Shown here: piece by piece, positions 44,536 through 55,686 of the stretch | Position numbering within the stretch: the stretch's first letter is position 1 | Layout of the letters: the number at the start of each line of letters is the position of its first letter | Made by a program: the position numbers and the translations under genes | DNA from: Apoda limacodes | Lineage: Eukaryota; Arthropoda; Insecta; Lepidoptera; Limacodidae | Length of the DNA stretch: 64,000 bases | Direction: 5' to 3' | Assembly: GCA_946406115.1 (NCBI GenBank) | Contig: OX291547.1 | Span: 13,645,001 to 13,709,000 of the forward strand | The notes under the pieces: generated by a model | The model's input: the letters and a program-made list of their open reading frames with translations, nothing else | What the model was told of the DNA's origin: nothing | The model's database searches: none

Positions 44536-45454
44536 TCTTAAACCTGGAATAAAAGTAAAAGCACCGCACGCAATACTTTTAGATTAACTAACTATAAAAA
44601 AAATGTTTCAAAACTATTTTGTATCTACAAATTTTTGTAGTAATTGTATGTGTACATATATTATATATTAATTGAATCTATTTTCATGTTATTGTTTTGA
44701 ATGAATGAATAGCTATGTAATTACCGATTCAATGCTGTTGTGCGCTGCATTAGGTAGGAGTTTCCTGGCATTATCATTTACATCGACTCAGACTGTAACG
44801 TTTGCGTTTGAAACGAAAACTAATGTGGACGAAAAAACACAATGTGCTGTTTCAGAGAGTGTCAGTCGTGTTCGGATATTAACAGTCATGCTTTTCCAAC
44901 TTTGTATTCCAGTTCAAAAGTTTTTAATGAATTTCTAATACATATTTTATACAATCATTTGCTGCATTGATCTCTAAAACATAGATAGCATATTCTTTTT
45001 GACATCTATTATGTATCTTTGTGTGTTTATTTGAACATTGCGTTAACTATTGAACGGTAGAAAATTTAACGCAGTATAGGCCAGAAAATAATTAGATATA
45101 AAATACTTTTACTATTAGTGTTTTGCAATTCATGTTTACAAATGCCAAGTATTTTTATTGCCAATCAATTGATTGATTACTGCAATTAAAAGCTATCAAT
45201 GTTCTTATAAAGAGATGTTGGTCGCTGTGGAACAAAAAGATAACTCACATGAATCTATTAGGGACATTAGGATGGCCTAGAAACAGCTTGAAAACAATAA
45301 GACGGTGATGATAGAATCATGTCTAAGTACATTTGAAAGCTGGGGGTAATCGCTACATCAAGTTCTTTAAGGGGTTTAAATACTGCGAACCTCGGAGGAG
45401 GAGTAACAATGCCATGAAATGAGAAGATCTCACTTTACATAAAAAAAATTGTAA

Positions 45455-45545
45455 CAACTTTTTGTCCCTTACTGGGAATCGTACCAATGATCTTCGACAT
45501 GGCAGTACTAGTCCTATCACTGCGCCACTTGGTCGAACATGGCTA
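45455..45545 (-). repeat. tRNA-derived SINE head
   Basis: On the minus strand GACCAAGTGGCGCAGTGATAGG gives an A box (TGGCGCAGTGAT) and 35 bases on GGTACGATTCCC gives a B box with one mismatch. The tRNA-like part has no matching acceptor stem. Confidence 0.65.
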
Positions 45546-45884
45546 ACAATGTTTAAATATTGCCCCTCATGACAAAGTTAAAAAAACCCTAAAAAAAAGT
45601 GCTTGATAGTTACATTTTTAAAAATGAATTTTAAATAATCGATCGAAAAAGTTTTTTTTTTCAATATATATAGTAAAATATGCACAGAATGGTAATAGGA
45701 CGAACCTTAATGTTCAGAAATACGCTAAATTTATTTCGTTCCAACCTAAAATGCTTAATCGGGTTAAATTTCTTCGTTGGAGAAAAATGTGTTATGGCAT
45801 TCGCCAAAAGCGGTTTGAGATCCTTTCGTGAAGGCTTAGGAATGAGGTTTCTGACGAGGTTTTTTCATAGGACTAATTAGATTT

Positions 45885-45990
45885 TTAAAGGGTCGACATA
45901 GCGCAAATAATGCAACCTGGTGTTGCAAGCGTTCCTAAGCTACGGTGACTGCTTAACTTTAGGCGGGCCGTAAGCTTTTACGACCCTTTA
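45885..45990 (+). mobile_element. CR1/jockey-like LINE 3' end fragment
   Basis: TTAAAGGGTCGACATAGCGC, GTTGCAAGCGTTCCTAAGC, then GGTGACTGCTTAACTTTAGGCGGGCCGTAAGCTTTT corresponds to the end of ORF2 (GVASVPKLR) and the 3' tail seen at 5.76 kb. The 66-codon frame before it (45680-45880) may be decayed ORF2 but is not recognisable. Confidence 0.7.
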
Positions 45991-47360
45991 TTAATATAAA
46001 TCAAAGAAGACGTGTTTAAGGTTAATTCACGGAAACTTAATCAAAATAAAAGTAATATGGCTGTCCCAAATTTTGTGGAATATGAAATGACTCTCCTTTA
46101 GCACACATGGTTGAACACTTGAGACAAATAACACAAAAACAATAATTACACTTTTAAAATGAGTTAGAATTATTAGAATACCTATATCGATATTGTATTT
46201 TTACAAATAACAGCAAAAACAAGTGAAAATACAGCAGGTGATATGTCTATTCTCTTGTGTATTCCGTTTATTGTATTATTTTCGTTTCCACGTACAGCAC
46301 TCGAATGTTACTGTGTAACTAACCGTAGACTCAAGAGTTTCGCAATAAAGTTTGAATTATTCCACAGCTGCCAACAATAATTATTGTCAGTATTCTCATT
46401 TTGACTTGTTTTGGCTTAAAAATAGTTGAATATAAATTTTATTACATCTTTTAAATATAGGGAATTTTATTGTTTTTAACCATCTTTAAACAAGGAGGAG
46501 GTTTTCCATTCAGTAAATTAATGTCCCCTGTGTTAGAGAGGATATCGGAGTATATATGAGTTGGTATAATGAGGTTATGAAGTGTTTGTTTATGTAAAAT
46601 ACCAGAGCACGAAACCAATCGATTGGATAAGTGTGAACCATGAGGACGTTATTTCTCTGAAACTGTTTACCGCTGCATTGGGAGATAGCTCCAAGCTCCA
46701 GGGGAAGGATATGGCAGTACCATTAATATCAAGTACAATAACGTGGCCAAAAAAGAATCGCTAAAAGACATAAGCACAATGCTCAGAGACTCCAGCAGAA
46801 TTTTTCCGATTTCGGGAATTGGTCCGAATATTGATGGATAAAACAAAGCTGATGTTTTATGTCCACCCCTTCCAGTTCCTCCTAAAAGTGCTACATTTTC
46901 AGTTGCTGAAAAATGTGAATGCATGTTTAGGGTAGATAGTGCAGTAAAGAAAGTATCAGCTTTAAAAAAATTGTGAATAAGAAATGTGTAATGTAATAAC
47001 ACTATTTACCATTAATTATGGTGAAAAATTTCATGAGATACATGAAATCGACAAATTCATTTATTTTAGCAACACTGACATTTGAATTAGGGAGCAAAAG
47101 AAGAAAGAAAAACAAAAACAATGTTGTATTCCCAAGCATTATTTTAAATGTAACACGAATCGCTGTTGATGAGTAGATTGTTTTGTTCACATTTCGTTTT
47201 ATTTGTTTTTCCGTTCATTTGTTTTATTATGGGAAAAAAATATCAACTTTCATAACATTATGGAATGACTGACAGAATCATACCGTAAATATGGCGATTA
47301 CGCTATTAGGAGCTTAAAACTCTCAAGTAATGACGTAAAGGACCCCGTAAAAAATATATT
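45991..47360. other. Mostly featureless; unassigned frames at 46.6-47.2 kb
   Basis: Two minus-strand frames follow each other: 47002-47190 (62 codons) contains a strongly hydrophobic, signal-peptide-like run of Leu/Phe, and 46667-47002 (111 codons) reads LLGGTGRGGHKTS and a second hydrophobic stretch. They are in line but separated by a stop, and no family was recognised. They might be remnants of a receptor or secreted-protein pseudogene, or chance. A GGAGGAGGTTTTCCATTCAG piece of the GACTTCAAAAAAGGA repeat is at about 46.49 kb. Confidence 0.3.
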
Positions 47361-47364
47361 TTCT

Positions 47365-47530
47365 ATATAATTATTCTATACATCTGTAAGTCACAGAACT
47401 CCTCCTAAACGGCTGCACCGATTTTGATAAATGTTTTTTCTGTGTGTTTCAGTGGGTCCGTGGAACCGGTAAGTGGTGCTTCAATCGGGTGTTTCAAACC
47501 TATGATTCCCCATTACTTTGGGAATAAGTG
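47365..47530 (+). repeat. Helitron-like 5' fragment
   Basis: TTCTATACATCTGTAAGTCACAGAACTCCTCCTAAACGGCTG, ACCGATTTTGATAAATG, GTGTGTTTCAGTGGG follow the layout of another non-autonomous Helitron-like family (TATACATCTGTAAGTC...). The 3' end was not found; a different repeat starts at 47655. Confidence 0.5.
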
Positions 47531-47654
47531 CCGAAATGGTATTTCAGAATTGTAATTATTATTTAACTAAAAATTAAAGTATACCTTACAACATATACCT
47601 ATTACGGACTAAAGAAAAATTACATGAAAATCGATGATTTATTGCTTTTCTGAT

Positions 47655-48010
47655 TTAGGTTCCGTAGCCAAATGGCAAAAAGCGGAACCTTTATAAATTC
47701 TTTATGTCCGTATGTCAATGCTTACAGTCTTATAATTCCGTCCTTGTGTAGACTAATAAAATTTTACAAAGAAGTGTCTTGTTAACCTCTTTACAGATAT
47801 GTGATATGATGTTCTCATCATGTTTTGTGTCATTGGTTAGGACTTTGAAACAGAGTGATCTCAAAATATGAAAATAATCATGATAATAGGTATTTAAAAA
47901 TTCTACCAATGACAATAGTTTCGGACAAAATCGGTTCATAAGTATTTTAGATATCCGCAATTATTATTATTCTACGGAACCCTAACTTGATGCGTGTACG
48001 ACACGCTCTT
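47655..48010 (+). repeat. Dispersed element with AGGTTCCGTAG / CTACGGAACCCT ends
   Basis: Starts TAGGTTCCGTAGCCAAATGG and ends TCTACGGAACCCTAACTTG, followed by GTGTACGACACGCTCTTG. The start and end are complementary over about 11 bases. Blocks AATCATGATAATAGG and CAAAATCGGTTCATAAG lie inside. The 76-codon minus-strand frame here is a by-product. Confidence 0.7.
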
Positions 48011-48015
48011 GTTCA

Positions 48016-49490
48016 GTCTTCTTCTTTTGTTGTAATGTTTATGTAGGCTATTAATAATGTTGGGGAAAAGGGCTAATCAACAAACACAATTACGCATTTA
48101 TAACATTGGTTAAAACAAAAACACAAATAACAATCACAACTGAACTGACATTTGACCTTTAGTTATAATACATATGAGTAATATTTGGCTGATATCTACG
48201 GTCTGACATTCTTATATGTTACAAATAAAATGTTGACATGCAAATACGACGTGAAATAAAATGAGAATAATATGCATTCAGGTGAAAAAACCTAATATTC
48301 TGTTTCAATATTTTTTGTGGCTTTAGTACACCCAGATGTCGTTCCGACGAGACAGCTGAAGAATTTCTTTTCCTATTTCATGTGAGAAATGATCGAATCG
48401 AACATAGAAGGAAGGAGAGTGAATACCTCTGAATATTCGATAAATGGCGACTTTGAGCCTCAGAGATTAGCATAATATAATAAACGAAAAGTAACTTGAT
48501 ATTTCTTTATTTACATTAAGAGTATTTTCGCTTTGTTTATTTGTCAAAAAATGTATTTAAAGTACCTAACGTTTTTTTTATTCATATATTTCTTAGATAC
48601 TGGTACTATAGTATATATACTATACTCGAGTTGTGAATCGTTCTAAAGTTATAAATAATTTTAATTAAAAGGCTTATACTACCTAAATTTTTTTTTCGGC
48701 AAATGTTTCTCCGGATCCGCTGAGCAGACCCGACTAAAATTTCTGAATTTCCGACTGAGAAATGTGAAAACACTGTTAATGAGCTTTTGTTTCTTCACTT
48801 CCTTTTTATTGTTTTTAATAAAGTTTTGCAAAGAAATCTTCAAAGTTCTAAAGTGCTATTAGTTTACAACTTTGCTAAAACATAATAAAACATTAAATTA
48901 TTTCATGTATTTTTATGAAAATCTCAGCGAGTTGAGATGTAGCTACACTACTCACGCACTCTCAGTTACATATCGCGTTATCCTTGTTTTTACTCAAGTT
49001 TTTTGTGTCGTAGTTACTGCCTCTCACTAGGTGGTTTGCGAGAATAAAAGATAAAAATTTACTTCTTAAGTCATTTATAATGTAGATCCTTCCAAACTTC
49101 CAAACTAAGTAATTAACAAAACTTAATAGTGACTATTAATTCAAACTTTCAACGACAATTTTGAGCAAGATATGTTGCCAAGATTCACCTTTTTTTTTCC
49201 ACGCGATTGCTTGATTTTCAAATGACCGAAAATAAACGCGTCCGTGAAATCACGGGCGTGCGCAGTTACGTCTAAAGCCATCGTTTTTAATAATTTTAAT
49301 CGCCATATCTATTATTATTGGAAACATATATACAAAATTAATTGTAAATATTAATAACTAGAAGACAGCCGTGGTTCCGTGAAAACTTTGGTCGAGATAG
49401 AAATATTCTTCTTTCATCTATAACTTCTTAAGCTTCTGCAACAATCTATACAGATACAATGTGCTGGATATCTATTATGTATTTTGCAAT
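48016..49490. other. No recognised features
   Basis: AT-rich. Only a small palindrome TATAGTATATATACTATA at about 48608-48625 stands out. Confidence 0.4.
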
Positions 49491-49494
49491 GACA

Positions 49495-50290
49495 GCAAAT
49501 AAGCGCTAAACTTGCTTTTAAAAATAACTTTACTAGCTGCATTACGAATCGGAGGAGGGAGGTCATTTCAGCACTTGGAAGCAGCAAACCTAAAACTTCC
49601 CCTAAATAAAGCGGTACGGTGCGCTGGCAAGATAGCCCCCACTTTGGACTGGTACATTCTTGAGGACCAATTAAGTTTGAAGTACAAATTATCTGGTGCC
49701 TCTTGCCGGACTACTTCTCAGTGGTTTAGCTAAATTGAGTGTAAGCTTTCCGTGTAGAAAAACGGAAAGTGCACGTAAGTAGAAATGTTTGCACTGGTTT
49801 GCTTACTTATTTTGCACTTGATTGACGCACGAGTGTTTGACCCGAAATCCAAACTGTTCGTCAATAAGAATGCCTCCAGGCTGCACGTTGGCTTTCAAGC
49901 ACGGAAGGAAAAAGTGCTCATAAAGCTTTCTTAATGTCTTTAAGACTTATGGGGCCTATAAGACGTGGCAGCGTTTCTCGGTTTTCCCGGTTTAGAAATG
50001 CCGATGACGTCGGTTTCCTTCCAAGCGTCGGGAAAAACGCAATTTGCCATGATTGCATTGAAGATGATGACCAAAAGAAGCAGGAGCTGGGCGGAGAAAA
50101 TTTATAAGTTTCTAATTGAAATCCCATTGGCTACTTGGGCCTAATTAGGTATCAAGTCTTTGTTGATCTTGTGGACATCAAATACTGTTACAGGCTGAAG
50201 TTAGTCAAGTGGGGGAAGAGATGCTGTCCGCTCCACTTAACTGACGTGCGTTCGGTCAGTGGCTAACGGTTTCGGCTAAGTAATAGGGCC
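49495..50290 (-). mobile_element. Degraded jockey-like LINE reverse transcriptase
   Basis: On the minus strand, with several frame changes, the translation passes through VANGISIRN, FNAIMANCVFPDAWKETDV, GISKPGKPRNAATSYRP (50.05-49.95 kb; reverse transcriptase fingers), LKANVQPGGILIDEQFGFR (49.9-49.85 kb; the QxGFR motif), and then, after loss of the palm and YADD box, ILPAHRTALFRGSFRFAASK, CWNDLPPPIRNAASKVIF (49.62-49.5 kb; the C-terminal domain). Order and spacing fit a jockey-clade ORF2 with one internal deletion of a few hundred bases. It is a different family from the 5.7-kb LINE. The 69- and 73-codon frames here on both strands are shadows. Confidence 0.88.
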
Positions 50291-50749
50291 TCCTTATCAC
50301 TCTTTGTGTAACTCTAAAATAGACAGTTATTAGTATTAAAAAAGTATCATTTTTCACTTTTAAGTAAAGATAGATGCTGTTTCATTATACTTAATTTCAG
50401 CTGTGGTTGTGGTTAAGACCGTAACAATACGAACTACAAATAAAACATCCTCCTTAGAAAGCAAAATAAAAGCTTTTAGGGAGAGTGAATCTAAAAATCA
50501 AAGTCCTCAAAAAGAGCAACCCCTTGAAATAAAATGCCCTTTCTAACAAGAACGTAAGCTTCCATTTCTTACAGTAAATTCTTGTTCAAATAAATCGGCG
50601 CCGATATCAGACAAGAATTGGATACAAATTGATTTTTATTGTGAAAAAGCTATTGTTGCTTGTCATCAACTTGAAGCACATTGAAGTAAACAAAATATTT
50701 AGGCTCCAATAACAAAAAAAGACTGTATTTATTTGAAACATATGGAATA

Positions 50750-50952
50750 CTAGTTTTTATCCGCGATTTCACCGGCCCTCAATTATAGAAAAAAACCGAC
50801 TTAGACTTGATGTTTTCAAGTAGCCTGTGTCTTTTCTCGGCCTTCAAATTACCTCCATGCTATATTTCATCCTAATCGGTGCAGCAGTTGAAACGTGAAG
50901 ATGTAACAGAGAGACAGAATTACTTTCGCATTAATAATAATATTAGTATGGA
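50750..50952 (-). mobile_element. Helitron-like non-autonomous element, 203 bp
   Basis: On the minus strand it starts TCCATACTAATATTATTATT after A and ends TCGCGGATAAAAACTAG before T. Blocks GCGAAAGTAATTCTGTCTC and GCACCGATTAGGATGAAAT match the copies at 41.1-41.8 kb. This copy is shorter, lacking part of the middle, and keeps both ends intact. Confidence 0.78.
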
Positions 50953-51040
50953 TGGAAACAGGTTAAGTACAAATCTTTCAACCTGATTTCCGTAGAGAGG
51001 AACGTGCTTTTAGTTTATTGGATACATATTATATATGACA

Positions 51041-51868
51041 CTAGCGGCCCTTCCCGGCCTCGCACAGATGGACTTTTATTTTTTAAACATATTGGGATAA
51101 ACGTAGAGTAAATGTATGCATGACATAAGTAGTTTTTTTTTTCAAACATTTTCACAATTTATATTTTTATACTTTAACCTATTTGTATTATCAATATTTT
51201 TTTCCTCGAACAGAGTTTAAATATTCAATGTCGGTTGCGTCCATTGCCTAGGGAGCAAGGGAGCCGACCGTGTGTATGAGCCGATCACGACACGGCGCTA
51301 TATTCTGTTAGTATATTTTGTTTTGATTGACATGTTAAAATTCTTAATATCTTTCGAATGAAATGTCCGATTTAAATAATTCAAAAAGTAATCTACAGGT
51401 ATTGAAACAGTCTTAAATATAAATGATTTATGTGGTATGGTATACAAAGGTATGGATAACATGGCTTGATTTTGGTCGGCATTTCTTTCAACTTTTCAAA
51501 TGTAAAAAGTAGTTATAGTGACATAATAAAACTATTGTAATAGTTGAACATATGAAATCGCGAAGTTTGTTATATATATAGATGTGTTCTTTAATATTAA
51601 AGACCATATTTTTGTTCTATCATCAATATTTTCCACAGCGCATGCGATGAAACACATTTTAAGGCAATTTTTTTTACACCTTGGGTTACATTATTAAAGT
51701 TTTAGTAGGGATCCCTAATTTTTTCCTAGAATAAATATAGCCTATGTTACTAAGAGAAAATGTAGCATTCTAATGGACAAAGAATTTTTGAAATCGGTGG
51801 AGTAATTTTTGAGTTTATTCGTTACAAACATACAAAAATTCAAATCTTTTCTCTTTATTTATATAATA
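51041..51868 (-). mobile_element. Helitron-like element, about 0.83 kb
   Basis: The minus-strand 3' end is GGCCGGGAAGGGCCGCTAG followed by T, with a GCCGGGAAGGGC hairpin. The 5' side near 51868 reads AAATAAAGAGAAAAGATTTG, and the block GATTTCAAAAATTC...GCTACATTTTC...AGGGATCCCTACTAAAAC lies inside, a known layout for a longer Helitron-like family. The 5' TC is not preserved. AT-rich, no Rep/helicase coding. The outer boundary at 51868 is approximate. Confidence 0.6.
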
Positions 51869-53000
51869 CCCCTAAAGGGGTTGTTTTTGCTGTAGTTTTA
51901 GCATTAAAATAAGCGAAAAAAAAAATCGTTTCGGGTCCTAGTTCAAATACTTGATCCGTTTATGAACATTTTTACCCGAGGGGTTAATTGGGGGGGTTAA
52001 GTTAAATAAAAGGGGAGTTTTTGCAATTTTACAGTATTAGCCTTAACTTTCTCGAAAATTAAGCTCAAAGTGAGAATATAGCAAAAACACCGGTAGCTTT
52101 CACCCCCTATAATTAACTAGAATGTTTCAAAATTTTTCAACTACTTTTTTTGTACTCCAAAAATCGTCTGTATCGTTTAAAGAATGTTACAAAAACAGGT
52201 AAAGTCAACTTACAAATCATAAACGTCAACACAAATTAATTTTTAAATGTAGGTAATAATCTAACTCCCGCTTCATTGATTCGGACTCTAGACAAATTGA
52301 GGTTGCGTAAAGATTTAAGAGAATGAATATTTTAAAACGAACGAACGTTAATTAGAGGACGTTTAAGATATAGAAATGGCATCCCTTTATATGCCCTTCA
52401 AAGGTAGTTTCATACCGATAATAGTTTACCCCAATAAAATTTTATTTAGAAAATTAAACGAAGGACAATTCGGAGACCCTCTAGATAGGAGTTGTTTTGT
52501 AATCCGCGGTTTTATTTTCTTAGTAATTTAAATGCCAAGTTAAAAAGTTATGCTACTGTTATTGGTTATTATGATGAATATAACCTTGAAAGTTTAAGTT
52601 ACTTAGAACTTTTATTATATTAAAAAACACCTGCGAGACTTGCGTTAGTAAGTCGTTTTACGACCATTAGGGTAGCCTTGAACAATAAAAAAATTTAACG
52701 ATGATCAAGGGTAGTTGTCTTGGTTTACACGTTTACCATATATTGGTATGACGTGTTAGTTTATCTGAAATTACCCGGGGTTTTTTAGAACTTTACGAAC
52801 ATTTAGAACATAATATAAATATTCTATTAATTTAGGATAATTAGGCCGTTTTATATAGACCGTTCATATTAATCAAGGACTCTATAATAGTACCCCAACC
52901 AACATAACTAGTATTATACTTAAATTACTACTTTTCTTTGTTAAAATGAATTAAGGCCGGACTTCTGTCCAGAATTCAGAACAGGATGGGGGGGTTTGAA
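51869..53000. other. No recognised features
   Basis: AT-rich DNA with homopolymer G runs (GGGGGGG at 51.99 and 52.98 kb). No frame or repeat relation found. Confidence 0.4.
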
Positions 53001-54970
53001 ACGTGGGATGAGAAGGTTGTTAGAGAGGGGTAAGTGCTGATAAAAAAGCGTGGTCCCACGTGGGTGGAACAATCTATTGCCATCGTTTAAATTGGCGAAA
53101 CGCTGCCCGAGAAAGAGGAAATCATAGGCTACGCTTGTGAGTCACGAGGAGCTATCTAGGAAACACGTAGGGTTAAACTTCGGCTACATTGGGCCGCCAT
53201 TACTGGTTAGTAAGTACTTTTATATTAGAAGTTATTATATTGTATGTTTGTTGTAAAATTCTTTAAGTTGTGTTTTCCTACGTGGAAAGTTGCCGGCGGA
53301 TCAACCACCACGTGGCTTCAGAAAATTTATTTTTGGGGGGCCTAAGAGGGCTTATCTCAATTGAAGATGTCTAATCTAACGTTGAAACATCGTAATGACG
53401 AGTTCGCCTTTTCTGTCGGATAGAAATTTATGGTAGAAAGAATTACCTAAATAGGAAGGGATATATTAACGAACCTTGCTCTGGGACATTTTCAGCTAGG
53501 TACAGCAAAACCTTCAGTAAAAGTAGAAGTGGGAACTAAAATTATACAAGCGAAACCCTAATTGTATTTGCAAAATTCTGTTATTAAAAATTAAACAATT
53601 TGTGGGCAAATGTGATACTGAAATAAACATTGTAACGTTACGCCACAACATGAAAGAATTTAATGTCCAGGTTATTCGCTATTTCTTAAAAATTTACGGT
53701 GACATTAATTTAAAAATTCCGTTATAAAAGCATTTATAAAATTTAAGTGTAGATGCTTTCACATAGCACAGTATCTCGTCTAGTACAGGTTGATAAGGAT
53801 GCCGTTTCTTAAAGTGGAAGTTCCTTACTTTTTTGGGATTCTGTGTCCTCTTCTTTTCCCCCGAAACGTGGGTTTAAAAATTACTCTTCCTCTTCCGCAT
53901 CTTCATTTTTAATAGGAATGAATAAGCAGTAAAATTACGTTAGTTTAGTTCACACCTGTTCGCACTGCGTCCCTTCTCCTCACCTCCCGTCCTTTGCCCG
54001 TTGCATATATATTGTTAAAAGTAAAAGAGGATAGAAATATGTATTTGACACCTGTTGTCGCGACGATCCATAAGATTCTTATGGCCCGTGCGAAGTGTGC
54101 CATAAACAAGAGACAGATATCCGTGAACTGTGGCAACTCTGAGAACAGCTACACTTGAAGTACTTGACTAGCAACACCGACAGCACACATATAAAGACTG
54201 GCAGAACTGAGAGCACATTTTCCCGGTAGCAGCTAAGCAGTTAGGCCCAACCTGTGCTTCGTGCAATTCCGCTTTGATGGCGGGTTGGAACTTCAATCAG
54301 CAGAGCCTGGCAAAAGCATCTGAAGTAACCAGTAAGTGAAGTTGGCAGGCATATATGTGTTGTGTTCGTAATATATTTTGTTGGTTTTTGCTTGCCGGTT
54401 TGGACATGCCGCGGTCGCGGGACTGTAAGGTCCAGCCCAGCGACTAGGTGATGAGGAACCTCAGGACACTGGTTCCAATTGTGGCCCAGAGGGAGGTGGC
54501 GGCTGTTGGAGGGAGGGTTCCCGGGACGTGTGTGCTTTGTTAGGCGCGATGACATGATCACATTTACACTACATGCACGACTCAACCTAACCCCTCTCGT
54601 TATCAGTGAGATATAAATATGGCAGTATAGATTACGGTAGAATAGACATGTGTAAATGATTGGATTGATAAATTAAGGCGATAGCCTAGTGATATAGTTA
54701 TGGTTACTGGATATCCCACATGGGTGCCTATAGGCAGGCGACTTGGCGAGGACCTGCCCTGCTGTATAATACTTATAGATGGGTGCGTGACCGGGGGTGC
54801 GATACCCTGGGCCCCGCTGCTCAGGATTAGTGCAAAACGTCACGACACCTGTCTTCTAAGTTATAATTCTTCTATTTCACATCCTCTTCCTCTTCCTCAT
54901 AAAACTGCTTCTTCACCAATCAAAAAAAGGCAAAGAAAAGTGATAATGGAGTTTAATTTGTATTGTTAAA
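53001..54970. other. Less AT-rich region, probably repeat-derived, unresolved
   Basis: Composition rises in patches. 53.04-53.34 kb has CCCACGTGGG and ACCACCACGTGG; 54.24-54.56 kb keeps a 114-codon minus frame; 54.70-54.97 kb keeps an 89-codon plus frame. Near 54682 TAGCCTAGTGATAT resembles an A box and near 54798 GGTGCGATACCCTGGG resembles a B box, but they are about 115 bases apart, too far for one tRNA-type promoter unless something is inserted. I expect retroelement leader or SINE material, but no protein motif confirms it. Confidence 0.35.
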
Positions 54971-55686
54971 TCTGTTGCAATTTTAAAGATATGTAACTTT
55001 TTGTAGTCAAATGTATGAATTTATTTTAAAATATACCTGCATTATATATAAACAATTAAAATAGGTCTAAAAATAGTTTGTCTCCCTAGCTTGTACTAGA
55101 CGATACACTGTGTATTGACACGAAAGTGATTACAACAAAATATTATAACTAAAGAGTATGAACTACTGAAAAAGTATCGATTGTTTTTATAAACAAGACA
55201 AAACGCTTTTTTTATTAGATGATGAAATTGTTTTAGAATGGGTCGTTACGGTGGAATGAAACAAAGTGAAATAAGTACATGAATTTGTATATTTGAGAAC
55301 TTTGTTGACAAGAGACGGGAAATGTGAGACCAACATTTAAAGGAAAGGGAATGCAGTTAATCAGGTATAAGGGGCGCTTTACACCCTTATAAGCAGTCAG
55401 AAATTTTCTTTCAATGTACGCTTAGCTGTTCCCAAGAGTGTTATGGTTCCAAAATTGAGTGTGGAAAACGAAACACGAAAGTAGCATTAAAGCTGAGGAA
55501 ATAAGATCATTGTATGAGAAGTTTGTGTGGATACTAAACTACTACGTAAAATAAAACAAAATAGTGTGGTGCATAAGCGTTGCACAGTGTAAAAAAAAAG
55601 GTGACAAGAATTGAAATAGGCACGTAAGGTGGCTTAGTGCTTTTAAGATGATAAATAAAAAAAAATGCGAAAAAATCATAAGCAGA

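Noticed and set aside
48605..48625. Regulatory palindrome TATAGTATATATACTATA
   Set aside because: AT-only palindromes are common by chance in this composition.
54241..54585. 114-codon minus-strand gene in GC-richer DNA
   Set aside because: No known motif, no start context or splice signals, and the other frames are about as open; more likely repeat-derived.
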